Shown: positions 16,519-26,254, counted from the first letter of the stretch. The stretch is 57,706 nucleotides of DNA from Terriglobia bacterium (GCA_020073285.1 JAIQFM010000004.1:1-57706), one strand, 5' to 3'. Notes: generated by a model not told the origin, from the sequence alone. Numbers and translations: made by a program.

Positions 16519-17577
16519 TTACTCGGCAGCTTTGGCGAGGTGCAGGTCAAAGCCGGTTTTCGGCAACAGCGAGGTCAGCTCGAAGACCTTGAAGCCATCG
16601 CCGGAGATTTCGGTCTGGCGGAAGACACCGGGCTCGACCTCGGAAACCTGACGGCGGCCGTCCATGTCGTCGAGAAATTGCTGCGCGGTGCGAACGTCCA
16701 CCCGCACAGGTGCGAGCGCGCGCATCGGCATCGCTTCGGCGGCGTAGGAGCGCACCAACTTGGGCCAGTATTTCTCCAACAGCGAAGTGCTGGCGAAGAT
16801 GTCCACCCAGACGAGACGGCCCGCGACGGCGGCGACGACACCCACGGCGTTGCGCGCGCGCAGATCGCGAATGAGACCCTGATAATCGCGCTGCATGGGC
16901 GCGGCGATCTCGTCCACTTGCCTTTTGACTTCGGAGTTGTCCATGACGCGGGCGTAGGAAGTGGTACCGGCGATTTCCGCAGCGGCGGGGGCGGGAACGG
17001 AGCGGCCGGCGACAGCGGCGGAGTTGCGCACCTCGTTCCACACTTTCTGCTGATCCTTATCGGCCATGGCCTTGGCGCGCACGCTGGGCTGCGCCATCTG
17101 TGAGGTCATGCCTTTGAAGTTCGCGCTCACTTCGGTCCACCGGCCGGGCTCGACGCAGAAGACGCTGAGGTCGATGGGATCGCTGTGCGCGGGAACGAGC
17201 CGGTCCTTGCCGATGACGCGGTCCTGCTTGCCGCCGGTGACGATTTCTCCGGCGAGCAGGAGCAGAGGACGGCTGGAATTGTTGATCAGCACCAGGCGAT
17301 TGACCTCGCCTCCGCCGGTGGGAATCGGGCGTCCACCGCGGCGGATGAGCGGCTGGATGCGTCCGGCTTCGCTGACGATGACGTCGCCGGAGCGAAGACC
17401 TTCGTCGAGGGTCATGAACGCGGAAGTGTCGTGCATGCTGGAAGCGACGACCGGAAAGATGGTGAGATTACCGTGACTGATGGGCGAGAGCGCCTTGTAG
17501 CCGGAGCTTACCTCGCCGGCGAGGGCGGCCAAAGACACGACAACGACGAAAATAGTCACTGCAAGTTTGCGCGGCAT
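16519..17577 (-). CDS. Secreted ARPP-1-domain protein of unknown function
   Basis: A 352-aa protein with a signal peptide (MPRKLAVTIFVVVVSLAALAG). A region then matches what I recall of the ARPP-1 domain: SHGNLTIFPV, MTLDEGLRSGDVIVSE, LLLLAGEIVTGGKQDRVIGKD and VFCVEPGRW. The domain's function is not established. ATG 17577 was chosen because it puts the signal peptide at the terminus; an in-frame start at 17661 would bury it. It is divergent from the sigma factor gene, with a 149-bp shared promoter region. Confidence 0.75.
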   Translation of the reverse strand: MPRKLAVTIFVVVVSLAALAGEVSSGYKALSPISHGNLTIFPVVASSMHDTSAFMTLDEGLRSGDVIVSEAGRIQPLIRRGGRPIPTGGGEVNRLVLINNSSRPLLLLAGEIVTGGKQDRVIGKDRLVPAHSDPIDLSVFCVEPGRWTEVSANFKGMTSQMAQPSVRAKAMADKDQQKVWNEVRNSAAVAGRSVPAPAAAEIAGTTSYARVMDNSEVKRQVDEIAAPMQRDYQGLIRDLRARNAVGVVAAVAGRLVWVDIFASTSLLEKYWPKLVRSYAAEAMPMRALAPVRVDVRTAQQFLDDMDGRRQVSEVEPGVFRQTEISGDGFKVFELTSLLPKTGFDLHLAKAAE

Positions 17578-17726
17578 GTCCGTTCTCCTTAGCTGGACTG
17601 GAAACGCTGTGCGTCGCCTGTCCTGCTGGTGGAAGAACGATGCGAGTTGCGCCACTTGCAAGAAAATTACAGCGACGCGGTGGAGCCGAGCGGCAGATGT
17701 TTTGGTACCATCCAGCCATCATCGTC

Positions 17727-18650
17727 ATGAGCGGGAGTAGCCAATCCGCGGCGGCGCGCGCGTTTCTGGCGGGCATGGAGCCGCTGATCGCGGAATTGTT
17801 TGAGCGCAGCGGTGGTGCGCGCTACGGGATGTCGGCGTTGGATTTCGCGCGCGTGCTGGAGGGGATCGCCGCCAGGTATCTGCCGGCTGAGGCCACGGCG
17901 GAGGAAACGCGCGAGTTGATGGTCAGCCTGCGGGTGGAGGAGTTGGCGCTGGCGCGCGCATGCGCGGCGGGCGACGAGCGCGCGTGGCAGGATTTCCTGA
18001 TTCGTTTTCGCGAGAAGCTGTACGAGGCGGCGCTGGGGATCGCGAAGAATGATGCCACCGGGCGCGAACTGGCGGATTCGCTGTACGCTGATTTGTACGG
18101 CACGACGACGCGCGAGGGGCGCAGGGTATCGAAGCTGGAGTCGTACACCGGTCGCGGGTCGCTGGAAGGATGGCTGCGCACGGTGCTGGCGCAGGAGTTC
18201 GTTAACCGCTATCGCAGCCAGCGGCGGCTGGTCAGCCTGGAGGAGAAGAACGAAGAGGGCGTGCAGTTCGCCGCGGCGGCGCCTTCTGCTGCCGTTGCCG
18301 TCGATCCGCGCTTGGAGGCGGCGACGGAGGAAGCGCTGGCGCAGTTGAATGCGGAAGAGAGATTCGTGCTGGCGGCCTACTTTCTCGATGGCAGGACACT
18401 GGCGGAGATCGCGAAGACGCTGCGCGTGCATGAGTCCACGATTAGCCGCAGAGTGGAGAAGATCACGGCCGCGGTTAGGAAGAGGATCCGCAACGGGCTG
18501 ACAGCGCGCGGGATGAGCAAACGTCAGGCGGTAGAGGCGCTGGAGGCCGACGTCCGCGATGTGCAGGTGGAGGTGCGCGAGCGGCTGGCGCAAGAAAGTC
18601 AGCCGGCGACGTTCTATGGTGGAGGCGGGCGCGCCGGCGGGAATGAGTAG
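17727..18650 (+). CDS. Sigma-70 family (ECF-like) RNA polymerase sigma factor
   Basis: A 307-aa protein. The region-2-like part is at about 90-180 (RAWQDFLIRFREKLYEAAL ... RGSLEGWLRTVLAQEFVNRYR). Region 4 is the helix-turn-helix near 225-270 (ERFVLAAYFLDGRTLAEIAK, LRVHESTISRRVEKI). A roughly 90-residue N-terminal extension and a C-terminal tail are longer than in simple ECF factors. ATG 17727 starts the coherent part of the protein. The anti-sigma-like gene begins 5 bp downstream, so the two probably act together. Confidence 0.85.
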   Translation: MSGSSQSAAARAFLAGMEPLIAELFERSGGARYGMSALDFARVLEGIAARYLPAEATAEETRELMVSLRVEELALARACAAGDERAWQDFLIRFREKLYEAALGIAKNDATGRELADSLYADLYGTTTREGRRVSKLESYTGRGSLEGWLRTVLAQEFVNRYRSQRRLVSLEEKNEEGVQFAAAAPSAAVAVDPRLEAATEEALAQLNAEERFVLAAYFLDGRTLAEIAKTLRVHESTISRRVEKITAAVRKRIRNGLTARGMSKRQAVEALEADVRDVQVEVRERLAQESQPATFYGGGGRAGGNE

Positions 18651-18655
18651 ATGAG

Positions 18656-19897
18656 ATGAGCGAGGTACCCAAATTCGTGCGGCAGAAACTGGCGCGGCAG
18701 CCGACGGGGGAACATCCCGATGCCAATTTGCTCGCCGCATTTGCCGAGGACGCGCTGACCCAACGCGAGCGCGCGCAGGTGCTGGCGCATTTGAGCGCGT
18801 GCGGGGCGTGTCGCCAGGCGGTGTCGCTGGCATTACCGGACGTCCCAACGGCTGCGCCCGCTGCGGCTGCGGGCGGAACGCGCTGGGCGCGCTGGCCGAT
18901 GTTGCGCTGGGCGGGGGTTGCGGCGGCGGTGGTGGTGGTCGCCGCGGCGGTGGTGGTGCAGAATGCGCGGCGGACGGGGCCGGTGGCGAGAGTCGCGAGT
19001 CAAGAGTCGGTTGCAAGGCCGGCGGAACCGGGGCGGGCAGATTCGACGTTACCTGATGCGAAAGGCCCGTCGGTGGCGCAAGATCGCGCGGAGGATAAAG
19101 AGAGGCATGCGGGGCGTCTCTCAGGGCGAGCGAAAGCAGAAATCAGAGCCGACCAGAAGAAGGACGCGACTTCCGGCGTGACGGCGAAGGCGGCACCGGC
19201 GCCTGCGAACCGAGTCGTGCAGAGCAATCAGCCGGTGCAATCGCAAGCGGGATCGCTGGGGTTGGATGCAGCTCCTGCGCCACAGGCGTCGGTTCCCGCA
19301 CAAGCTGCCGCGCCGGTCATGGGCGGGGTGACGACGCAACAGTCGATGCAGCAGGCGAGAACGCCCGCGATCCAGGCCGGAAGCGCGCGCGAATCGGCTG
19401 AAGTGATGGTACAAGCGGACGCGGTGGCCGCGCAGAAGGTCAAGACCGAGGGCCAGGAACAGATCGCACTGAAGGGCCGGGCCGGCGCGCGCACTGCTGC
19501 TGCGTCCGCATCGGCGGAGGCGGGCAGGCCGATGATGAAAACGGCGCTGAGCGCACCGATGCACTGGCGCGTTTCCGCCGAGGGTGCACTGGAACGCTCA
19601 CTCGACGCCGGACGGACGTGGCAATTCGTGCGGGTCGGCGCAGCAACGCCTGCGTTCCGGACGTTGGCCGCCGTGGGACGCGATCTGTGGGCGGGGGGCG
19701 CGGGCGGCGCTCTGTATCATTCGCCGGACAACGGCCGCACGTGGACCCGCATAGTGGCGACGGCGGGTGACGCAACGTTGGAATCCGACATCGCGCGCGT
19801 GGAATTTAGCGACGCGCAGCACGGCACGGTCACTACCACCGCAGGCGAAACCTGGACGACCGCCGACGGGGGCGCAACGTGGTCAGTACACCAATGA
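18656..19897 (+). CDS. Putative transmembrane anti-sigma factor with zinc finger and C-terminal Asp-box (YCF48/BNR-like) domain
   Basis: A 413-aa protein. The N-terminus has an anti-sigma zinc-finger pattern, H20 and H45-x3-C49-x2-C52. One TM segment lies at about 85-101. A long low-complexity Ala/Gln/Lys/Pro linker runs to about residue 300. The last roughly 110 residues contain three Asp-box-type motifs (SLDAGRTW, SPDNGRTW, TADGGATW) of BNR/YCF48-like propeller proteins. The topology suggests a cytoplasmic sigma-binding domain and an external sensor. It is 5 bp behind the sigma factor gene. The sensed signal is unknown. Confidence 0.75.
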   Translation: MSEVPKFVRQKLARQPTGEHPDANLLAAFAEDALTQRERAQVLAHLSACGACRQAVSLALPDVPTAAPAAAAGGTRWARWPMLRWAGVAAAVVVVAAAVVVQNARRTGPVARVASQESVARPAEPGRADSTLPDAKGPSVAQDRAEDKERHAGRLSGRAKAEIRADQKKDATSGVTAKAAPAPANRVVQSNQPVQSQAGSLGLDAAPAPQASVPAQAAAPVMGGVTTQQSMQQARTPAIQAGSARESAEVMVQADAVAAQKVKTEGQEQIALKGRAGARTAAASASAEAGRPMMKTALSAPMHWRVSAEGALERSLDAGRTWQFVRVGAATPAFRTLAAVGRDLWAGGAGGALYHSPDNGRTWTRIVATAGDATLESDIARVEFSDAQHGTVTTTAGETWTTADGGATWSVHQ

Positions 19898-19950
19898 CCC
19901 AGAGCGTTGTGACGCCGAAGACGCGACTTTGTCTAGCCGTGTTTTTTTAT

Positions 19951-19978
19951 TTGACAGGCGGAATACGTCACGTATGAT
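19951..19978 (+). promoter_or_regulatory. Sigma-70-type promoter of the his operon
   Basis: TTGACA (19951-19956) and TATGAT (19973-19978) are separated by 16 nt; a T-rich tract precedes the -35 box. A perfect dyad ATACGT-C-ACGTAT (19963-19975) overlaps the -10 box. A second dyad CGTCAC/GTGACG (19966-19971/19980-19985) spans the likely start site. Transcription should begin around 19985, only a few nt before the leader ATG. Confidence 0.75.
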
Positions 19979-19988
19979 TGTGACGGAT

Positions 19989-20060
19989 ATGACTTCGCTG
20001 GCCCATCGCCATCACCATCATCACCACGGCGAAAACGTGTCGGCGGAGGTCTCCAGCTAA
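19989..20060 (+). CDS. hisL: his operon leader peptide
   Basis: A 23-codon ORF with seven His codons: MTSLAHRHHHHHHGENVSAEVSS. Six are consecutive (20010-20027) and one precedes an Arg. Such leaders stall ribosomes when His-tRNA is scarce and so control a downstream attenuator, which is present at 20086-20112 just before hisI. Another ATG in frame at 19974 would overlap the -10 box and is unlikely to be transcribed. The short distance from the promoter implies translation with almost no 5' leader. Confidence 0.88.
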   Translation: MTSLAHRHHHHHHGENVSAEVSS

Positions 20061-20085
20061 GCGATCGGCAATTCTAAAGACCTGG

Positions 20086-20112
20086 CCCGCTGACAACCTC
20101 AGCGGGTCTTTT
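20086..20112 (+). terminator. his operon attenuator terminator
   Basis: CCCGCTGA (20086-20093) pairs perfectly with TCAGCGGG (20099-20106) around CAACC, followed by TCTTTT and a further T-rich stretch. A competing pairing, AGGTCT (20047-20052) with AGACCT (20078-20083), lies between the leader peptide's last codons and the terminator. GCTGG (19997-20001) can also pair with CCAGC (20053-20057), giving the alternating fold needed for attenuation. Confidence 0.8.
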
Positions 20113-20130
20113 CGTTTTGGCGAGGAAAAC

Positions 20131-20475
20131 ATGGTGGAAATCGATTTCGACAAGATGCAGGGCCTGGCGCCGGCGATCGTGCAGGACGACGCGACCGGGG
20201 AGGTCCTGATGCTCGGGTTTATGAACCGGGAGGCGCTGCGGATCACGCTCGACTGCGGTTACGCAACCTTCTTCAGCCGCACCCGCGGGAAACTGTGGAC
20301 GAAGGGGGAAACCTCCGGCAACCGCCTTAAGGTGACGGCGCTCACCACGGATTGTGACCAGGACTCGCTGCTGGTGCGGGTGCGGGTGGAGGGCGAAGGC
20401 AAAGTCTGCCACGAAGGGACGCGCTCCTGCTTCACGAGGCGGCTGGCGCCGGCAAGCGAAGGCGGTGCGCGGTGA
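20131..20475 (+). CDS. hisI: Phosphoribosyl-AMP cyclohydrolase
   Basis: A 114-aa monofunctional HisI, third step of histidine synthesis (opening of the PR-AMP ring). Family motifs are [38 protein letters not shown] and the metal-binding [11 protein letters not shown] and [19 protein letters not shown] ribosome site precedes ATG 20131, 18 bp after the attenuator. No HisE domain is fused. Its end overlaps hisG by 4 bp (GTGA). Confidence 0.95.
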   Translation: MVEIDFDKMQGLAPAIVQDDATGEVLMLGFMNREALRITLDCGYATFFSRTRGKLWTKGETSGNRLKVTALTTDCDQDSLLVRVRVEGEGKVCHEGTRSCFTRRLAPASEGGAR

Positions 20476-21341
20476 AGATCCGACTGGGAATACCGAAAGG
20501 AAGCCTGCAGGAGGCCACGATCCAGTTGTTCGACCGGGCCGGATTCAAGATCTACGCCAACGGGCGCTCGTATTTCGCGGGCACCGACGATCCCGAGATC
20601 GAATGCATGCTGATCCGCGCGCAGGAAATGGCACGCTACGTCGAGCACGGCGCGCTGGATGCCGGCCTGACGGGGCACGACTGGGTGATCGAGAGCGGCC
20701 TGGAGGTGGCGACGGTGGCCGACCTGGTGTACGCGAAGCAGAGCCGCGGGAAAGTGCGCTGGGTGCTGGCGGCCCCGGAAGAGTCGCCGTTCCAACGCGC
20801 CGAGGATCTGGCGGACTGCATCGTTGCGACGGAGCTGGTGAACGTGACGCGCAGGTACTTCGAAGCGCGCGGCATTCCAGTGAAAGTGGAATTTTCCTGG
20901 GGCGCGACCGAGGTGAAGCCGCCGATGCTGGCGGACGCGATTGTCGAAGTCACCGAGACGGGGAGTTCGTTGCGCGCGAACCGGCTGCGGATTCTGGACA
21001 CGGTACTGGAATCGAACACGCAGCTCATAGCCAATACGCGTGCGTGGCAGGACGACGCCAAGCGGCAGAAGATTCAAAACATCGCGCTCATGCTGTGCGG
21101 AGCGATCTCGGCGCAGGGGCGGGTCGGGCTGATGCTGAACGTGCAAAAGTCGGATCTTGCCGCCGTGCTTGCCGTCTTGCCCGCTTTGAAGCGGCCGACA
21201 ATTTCCGCGCTCTCCGATGAGGACTGGGTGGCGGTGAACACGATCATTGAGGAAAGCGTGGTGCGCGACGTGATCCCGCGCCTGAAGGCGGCGAATGCGC
21301 AGGGGATCGTGGAGTATCCGCTGAACAAGGTGGTGGTGTGA
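20472..21341 (+). CDS. hisG: ATP phosphoribosyltransferase (long form)
   Basis: A 289-aa HisG, the first committed and feedback-regulated step of histidine synthesis. The catalytic part includes [22 protein letters not shown] and the PRPP-binding segment [16 protein letters not shown]. The length and the C-terminal roughly 75 residues ([18 protein letters not shown]...) identify the long form with the ACT-like regulatory domain, so no hisZ is needed. It starts at GTG 20472, overlapping hisI, and ends overlapping hisD. Confidence 0.95.
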   Translation: MKIRLGIPKGSLQEATIQLFDRAGFKIYANGRSYFAGTDDPEIECMLIRAQEMARYVEHGALDAGLTGHDWVIESGLEVATVADLVYAKQSRGKVRWVLAAPEESPFQRAEDLADCIVATELVNVTRRYFEARGIPVKVEFSWGATEVKPPMLADAIVEVTETGSSLRANRLRILDTVLESNTQLIANTRAWQDDAKRQKIQNIALMLCGAISAQGRVGLMLNVQKSDLAAVLAVLPALKRPTISALSDEDWVAVNTIIEESVVRDVIPRLKAANAQGIVEYPLNKVVV

Positions 21342-22588
21342 TGCGGATGGTGCGTGGACGAAGTCTGCGGGCGGAGGTGGAGCGGTTGGCGCACCGCGCG
21401 ATGCAGCCGAATCCAAGGGCGGCGAAAACGGCACAACGCGTTGTGAGCGATGTCCGCCGGCGGGGTGACGTAGCGCTGCGGGCCCATGCCGAGCGATGGG
21501 ACGGTTTGGCGAAGGGCCAGGCTCTCGAGGTGTCGAGCGCGGAAATGAAGGAAGCCCTCGCGTCGGTGTCGCGGGGATTTCGCGATGCGCTGGAGACGGC
21601 GGCACGGAACATTCGCCAGTTCTGCAAGTGGCAGATGCCGCGAGAGTTCACGCGCGAGATCCAGCCGGGAGTTTCGGTCGGGCAGGTGATCCGGCCACTG
21701 GATTCGGTCGGGTGCTACGTGCCGGGCGGGCGATATCCGCTACCGTCCTCGCTGTTGATGACGGCGATCCCGGCGCAGGTGGCGGGAGTGGCGCGCATCG
21801 CGGTCGCCTCGCCCCGGCCGGCGCGCGAAACGCTGGCGGCGGCGGCGCTGCTCGGAGTGGAGAGACTCTTTCGTATCGGCGGCGCGCAGGCGATCGCGGC
21901 GTTCGCCTACGGTACGGAGAGCGTGCCGCGGGTCAGCAAGATCGCGGGCCCGGGGAACAGTTTTGTAACCGAGGCGAAGAAGCAAGTCGCCTTCGATTGC
22001 GCGATTGACATGGTGGCGGGACCGACGGAGGTGGTGATTGTCAGCGACCACGGCCGCCCCGAGTTTATCGCCTCCGACCTGGTCGCGCAGGCGGAGCACG
22101 ATGCGGAGGCGATCGCGGTTTTTGTCACCTCGTGTGCGAGCCTGGCGCGCACGGTGGCGCGGGAAGTTCGGCGCGCAGCGCGGGGAAATAAAACCGCAGA
22201 AGAGTCCCTCGGGAGAAACGGCGTCATCCTTGTCGCGAAGTCGAGGGCTGAGGCGTTGGAGATCGCGAACGAGATCGCCGCCGAGCACATAACGGTGTCA
22301 CGCGAGGATGTGCCGGCCATCACCAACGCAGGGTCGATCTTTGTCGGCGACTATTCGCCGCAGGCCTTCGGCGACTACGCGTGCGGGCCGAACCACGTGC
22401 TGCCGACCGGCGGCTCGGCGCGGTTTCGCGGCGGCCTGAGCGTCATGGACTTCGTGAAGATCATCAGCGTGCAGGAGGTATCGCGGCCGGGCTTGGAGCG
22501 CGCGGCAGCCGTGGTCGAGACGCTGGCGACGGCCGAAGGCCTGGTGGCACACGCGGAATCCGTTCGCGCCAGGTGCGCCCATGCTTAG
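21338..22588 (+). CDS. hisD: Histidinol dehydrogenase
   Basis: A 416-aa zinc enzyme catalysing the last two oxidations from histidinol to histidine. Visible signatures are [52 protein letters not shown] and [11 protein letters not shown], plus [12 protein letters not shown] near the C-terminus. Start could be GTG 21338 (GTGA overlap with hisG) or ATG 21341. It overlaps hisC by 8 bp. Confidence 0.95.
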   Translation: MMRMVRGRSLRAEVERLAHRAMQPNPRAAKTAQRVVSDVRRRGDVALRAHAERWDGLAKGQALEVSSAEMKEALASVSRGFRDALETAARNIRQFCKWQMPREFTREIQPGVSVGQVIRPLDSVGCYVPGGRYPLPSSLLMTAIPAQVAGVARIAVASPRPARETLAAAALLGVERLFRIGGAQAIAAFAYGTESVPRVSKIAGPGNSFVTEAKKQVAFDCAIDMVAGPTEVVIVSDHGRPEFIASDLVAQAEHDAEAIAVFVTSCASLARTVAREVRRAARGNKTAEESLGRNGVILVAKSRAEALEIANEIAAEHITVSREDVPAITNAGSIFVGDYSPQAFGDYACGPNHVLPTGGSARFRGGLSVMDFVKIISVQEVSRPGLERAAAVVETLATAEGLVAHAESVRARCAHA

Positions 22589-23657
22589 GCCGGCAGAAAG
22601 CGTGGCGAGCGTCAAGCAGTACCACCCGCCGCTGAGCGGACGAAGCGGGCTGCGCCTGGACTTTAACGAGAACACGGCGGGATGCTCGCCGCGAGTCGTC
22701 GAGCGACTGCGCTCCATCAGCGCCGAGGAACTGACGCGTTATCCGGAGCGCGAGCCGGTGGAGCGCGTGGCGGCCGGGTGGCTCGGGCTTTCGGCAGCGG
22801 AAGTTGTGCTCACGAATGGAGTGGATGAGGCGATCCACCTGCTGTGCGAGACGTATCTGCAGCCGGGCGACGAGGCGATTGTGGTGGTGCCGACGTTCGG
22901 GATGTACGAGGTGTATGCGTCGGCGGCGGGAGCGAAGGTGGTGACGGTGCCGGCTGGAGAGGATTTTCGCTTCCCGACAGGCGAGACGCTGAAACGGATC
23001 TCCGCGCGGACGAGATTGATTGCGATCGCAAATCCGAACAATCCTACGGGCACCGTGGCATCGGCGGACGACCTGCTCACCATAGTCGAACGCGCGCGCG
23101 CGGCCGCCGTGCTGGTTGACGAAGCATACTTCGAATTTTACGGCCAGAGCCTGATCGGCGAGGTGAGCCGCCGCAAGAACTTGTTCATCGCGCGCACGTT
23201 TTCGAAGGCGTACGGCATGGCGGGATTGCGCGCGGGCGTGCTCGCCGGGCCGGCGGAGCAGATGGAGTTCGTGCGGCGAATCGCGTCGCCGTACAACGTG
23301 AATGGAGTCGCGCTGGCATGTTTGCCGGCGGCGCTGGTGGATGGCGATTACGTCAGCGCGTATGTTGAGGCGGTGCGGCGGGGGCGGGCGCGGCTGCAAG
23401 ACGCATTGGGCACGCTCGGCATCAAATACTGGCCGAGCCAGGCAAATTTTGTGCTCGCGCAGTTCGGGACCGCGCGCGCCACGTTCATCGCGGCGATGCG
23501 GCAGCGGGGAATCCTGGTGCGCGACCGCAACCACGACCCAGGGTGCGCCGGATGCGTGCGCATCACCGTGGGAACCGACACGCACATGGACGCGCTGATC
23601 GCCGCGTTGCGCGAATACGCTCGCGAGGGCACACGCGCCGCCGAGGTGCCGGTATGA
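22581..23657 (+). CDS. hisC: Histidinol-phosphate aminotransferase
   Basis: A 358-aa PLP-dependent class I/II aminotransferase. Family features are [23 protein letters not shown], the [10 protein letters not shown] motif, VDEAYFEF and the Schiff-base lysine in [14 protein letters not shown]. It converts imidazole-acetol phosphate to histidinol phosphate. ATG 22581 overlaps the end of hisD; its stop overlaps the hisB start (ATGA at 23654). Confidence 0.93.
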   Translation: MLRPAESVASVKQYHPPLSGRSGLRLDFNENTAGCSPRVVERLRSISAEELTRYPEREPVERVAAGWLGLSAAEVVLTNGVDEAIHLLCETYLQPGDEAIVVVPTFGMYEVYASAAGAKVVTVPAGEDFRFPTGETLKRISARTRLIAIANPNNPTGTVASADDLLTIVERARAAAVLVDEAYFEFYGQSLIGEVSRRKNLFIARTFSKAYGMAGLRAGVLAGPAEQMEFVRRIASPYNVNGVALACLPAALVDGDYVSAYVEAVRRGRARLQDALGTLGIKYWPSQANFVLAQFGTARATFIAAMRQRGILVRDRNHDPGCAGCVRITVGTDTHMDALIAALREYAREGTRAAEVPV

Positions 23658-24241
23658 GAACGGCGAAACTTCACCGCAAGACGAATGAGACCGACATCCG
23701 TTTGAATCTGCGGCTGGAAGGGAGCGGCCGGTATCGCGTGTCCAGCGGAATCCGGTTTTTCGACCACATGCTGGAGTTGTTTGCGCGCCACGGCGGGTTC
23801 GACCTGGAGCTCACAGCGCAAGGCGATCTCGATGTGGACCAGCATCACACGGTGGAGGACGTCGGAATCGCCCTGGGAGAGGCGTTTCATAACGCGCTGG
23901 GAGACAAACGGGGAATTTTGCGCGCCGGGTATTTCCTGATGCCGATGGACGAGACGCTTGGGCTGGCGGCGGTCGATTTCGGCGGGAGGTCGCAGGCGGT
24001 GATTGAAACCAAGGTGCGCACGCGGCTGGTGGGAGACTTGCAATCGGAATTGGTGCACGACTTCTTTGAAGGGTTCGCGCGGGGCGCGCGCGCCAATGTG
24101 CACGCGAAGGTGATGTACGGGCGGTCGAACCACCATAAGATCGAGGCGCTGTTCAAGGCGTTCGCGCGGGCGGTGCGCGTGGCATGCTCGCAAGACCGGC
24201 GGCTGCGGCGCATGCTGCCCAGCACCAAGGGGCTGTTGTGA
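23654..24241 (+). CDS. hisB: Imidazoleglycerol-phosphate dehydratase (monofunctional)
   Basis: A 195-aa HisB. The two metal-binding histidine clusters are visible as [16 protein letters not shown] with [18 protein letters not shown], and [18 protein letters not shown]. The phosphatase domain found in enteric HisB is absent, so histidinol phosphatase must be encoded elsewhere. ATG 23654 overlaps the hisC stop; its stop overlaps the hisH GTG. Confidence 0.95.
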   Translation: MRTAKLHRKTNETDIRLNLRLEGSGRYRVSSGIRFFDHMLELFARHGGFDLELTAQGDLDVDQHHTVEDVGIALGEAFHNALGDKRGILRAGYFLMPMDETLGLAAVDFGGRSQAVIETKVRTRLVGDLQSELVHDFFEGFARGARANVHAKVMYGRSNHHKIEALFKAFARAVRVACSQDRRLRRMLPSTKGLL

Positions 24242-24828
24242 TCACGATTGTCGACTACAAGGCGGGCAACCTCGCTTCGGTGCAGAAGGCGTTCACGCAC
24301 CTTGGGTGTGTGACCGAGATCACCAGCGATCCGGAGGTCGTCAGGAGAGCGTCGCGGGTAGTGCTGCCTGGAGTAGGGAATTTTTCGGCAACGCGGGCGC
24401 TGGCCGAGTCGGGTGTACGCGAGGCCATCGCGCGGGCCATCGCGCGGGGTGTGCCGTTCCTGGGGATCTGCGTGGGAATGCAATGGCTGTTCGAGGGCAG
24501 CGAGGAAGCGGCAGGGGTCATCGGGCTGGGAGCGTTCGGCGGCGCGTGCGCGCGGTTCCCGTCGGCGGTGAAGGCGCCGCACGTGGGGTGGAACACGGTG
24601 CGGCGGACGGCGGACTCTCGGCTGCTGCGCGGCATGAGTCCGGAGTTCTTCGTCTACTACACGCACTCGTATCGCGCGCCGGCCGCCGAGGGAACCGTGG
24701 GCTGCACCGAATACGGCGGGGAATTTGCGGCGGTGGTGGAACGAGACAATGTGTTCGGGGTGCAGTTTCACCCGGAAAAATCAGGCGAAGCGGGCCTGTG
24801 CCTGCTGAGGAATTTTCTGCAATGCTGA
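24238..24828 (+). CDS. hisH: Imidazole glycerol phosphate synthase, glutaminase subunit
   Basis: A 196-aa class I glutamine amidotransferase that supplies ammonia to HisF. It begins [19 protein letters not shown]. The nucleophile is in [18 protein letters not shown] and the His-Glu pair in [13 protein letters not shown] 24238 overlaps the hisB stop (GTGA) and starts exactly at the conserved domain; an upstream ATG (24184) would only add hisB-overlapping residues. It overlaps hisF by 7 bp. Confidence 0.95.
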   Translation: MITIVDYKAGNLASVQKAFTHLGCVTEITSDPEVVRRASRVVLPGVGNFSATRALAESGVREAIARAIARGVPFLGICVGMQWLFEGSEEAAGVIGLGAFGGACARFPSAVKAPHVGWNTVRRTADSRLLRGMSPEFFVYYTHSYRAPAAEGTVGCTEYGGEFAAVVERDNVFGVQFHPEKSGEAGLCLLRNFLQC

Positions 24829-25586
24829 CCAAGCGAATCATCGCATGCCTCGACGTGGACGCCGGACGGGTGGTGAAGGGCACGCGGTTCGTGAATTTGC
24901 GGGACGCCGGCGATCCGGCCGAACTGGCGGCCGCTCACGCCGCGGCGGGCGCGGACGAGATCGTGCTGCTCGACATCACGGCCACGCACGAGCGCCGGGG
25001 CACGCTGCTGGAGACGGTGCGGCGGACGGCGCGCGAGCTGTTCATCCCGTTCACGGTCGGGGGCGGAATCGGGGCACTCGAGGAAGCGTGCGCGGTGTTC
25101 GAGGCGGGAGCGGACAAGATCGCGATTAACTCCGCCGCGGTGCGCCGGCCGGAACTGATCACGGAGATTGCGGAGCGCTTCGGCTCGCAGGCGGTGGTGG
25201 TCGCGATTGATGCCAAGTCGAACGGTGACGGCCATCACCAGGTGTATGTGTCGGGCGGACGGACGCCGGTGGAGCGCCGGGCGGTGGAATGGGCGCGCGA
25301 AGCGGAAGCGCGTGGCGCCGGCGAAATTCTGCTGACCTCGATGGACCGCGACGGCACCCGCGCGGGCTTTGATTGCGCCCTCACGGCGGCAATCGAGGGC
25401 GCGGTTTCGATTCCGGTGATCGCTTCCGGGGGCGCCGGGTGCGTGGGACACTTTGTCGAGGTGTTTCGCGAAGGGCGCGCCGATGCCGCGCTCGCCGCAT
25501 CCATCTTTCACTTCGGAGTTCACGATATCCGCCAGCTCAAGCGGGAATTGCAGGCGGCATCCATCCCAGTGAGGTTCCCGTGCTGA
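24822..25586 (+). CDS. hisF: Imidazole glycerol phosphate synthase, cyclase subunit
   Basis: A 254-aa TIM-barrel cyclase partner of HisH. Motifs include [19 protein letters not shown] with the catalytic Asp, [25 protein letters not shown], the second catalytic Asp in [11 protein letters not shown], and [18 protein letters not shown]. The ATG at 24822 overlaps hisH; its end overlaps hisA by 7 bp. It makes IGP and AICAR from PRFAR and ammonia. Confidence 0.96.
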   Translation: MLTKRIIACLDVDAGRVVKGTRFVNLRDAGDPAELAAAHAAAGADEIVLLDITATHERRGTLLETVRRTARELFIPFTVGGGIGALEEACAVFEAGADKIAINSAAVRRPELITEIAERFGSQAVVVAIDAKSNGDGHHQVYVSGGRTPVERRAVEWAREAEARGAGEILLTSMDRDGTRAGFDCALTAAIEGAVSIPVIASGGAGCVGHFVEVFREGRADAALAASIFHFGVHDIRQLKRELQAASIPVRFPC

Positions 25587-26254
25587 TCCCATCGATTGAC
25601 CTGATGGGCGGGAAGATCGTGCAGTTGGTGCAGGGCGAGCGCAAGGCGCTGGAGTTTTCCGATTTTGACTACTGGATCGAACGCTTTGCCGGATATCCGG
25701 TGGTGCAGTTGATCGACCTGGACGGGGCGATGGGGAAGGGCAGCAACCGAGAGTTGCTGCAGCAGTTCACGTCGCGGCTGCGCTGCCAGGTTGGCGGGGG
25801 AATCCGCAGCGTGCAAGCGGCGCAGGAAGTTCTGGCCGCGGGAGCGCGGAGGATTATTGTCGGTTCAGCTCTGGTGCGGGGAGCGCAGGTGAACACGGAG
25901 TTCGCCCAGGAACTGGCGCAAGCGGTGGGCACGGAGCAGATCGTTGCCGCGCTCGACGCGCGCGGCGGCAAGGTCGCGGTGCACGGCTGGCGGGAACTCG
26001 CGATGGTGACACCGGTCACGATGCTCCGTGAGGTCGAAAGGTACTGCGGCGGGTTCCTTTATACGCATATAGAAACCGAAGGGCTGATGCAGGGAATCCC
26101 GCTGGAGGCCGTACGCGAGCTACGCGACGCCACCTCGCGCAGGCTGATCGTGGCCGGCGGCATCCGGTCGCTGGAAGAAGTTGACACCCTCGATGCCATG
26201 GGCGTGGACGCCGTGGTCGGGATGGCCATCTATACCGGACAGATGAAGGCCTGA
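25580..26254 (+). CDS. hisA: ProFAR isomerase (HisA)
   Basis: A 224-aa (beta-alpha)8 enzyme, somewhat shorter than the usual 240 residues. Catalytic aspartates are in [14 protein letters not shown] and [15 protein letters not shown]; the phosphate sites are QVGGGIRS and VAGGIRS. It isomerises ProFAR to PRFAR, feeding HisF. GTG 25580 overlaps hisF and begins at the first barrel strand. It is the last his gene; no terminator hairpin is evident in the 64 bp that follow. Confidence 0.92.
   Translation: MLIPSIDLMGGKIVQLVQGERKALEFSDFDYWIERFAGYPVVQLIDLDGAMGKGSNRELLQQFTSRLRCQVGGGIRSVQAAQEVLAAGARRIIVGSALVRGAQVNTEFAQELAQAVGTEQIVAALDARGGKVAVHGWRELAMVTPVTMLREVERYCGGFLYTHIETEGLMQGIPLEAVRELRDATSRRLIVAGGIRSLEEVDTLDAMGVDAVVGMAIYTGQMKA

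Noticed and set aside
17667..19016. 449-aa ORF antisense to the sigma/anti-sigma pair
   Set aside because: Pro/Arg-rich shadow of the real genes, which carry recognisable helix-turn-helix and zinc-finger motifs.
19767..20060. 97-aa ORF in the his leader region
   Set aside because: Only its last 23 codons (from ATG 19989) lie after the promoter; the upstream part overlaps the anti-sigma gene and promoter and looks non-coding.
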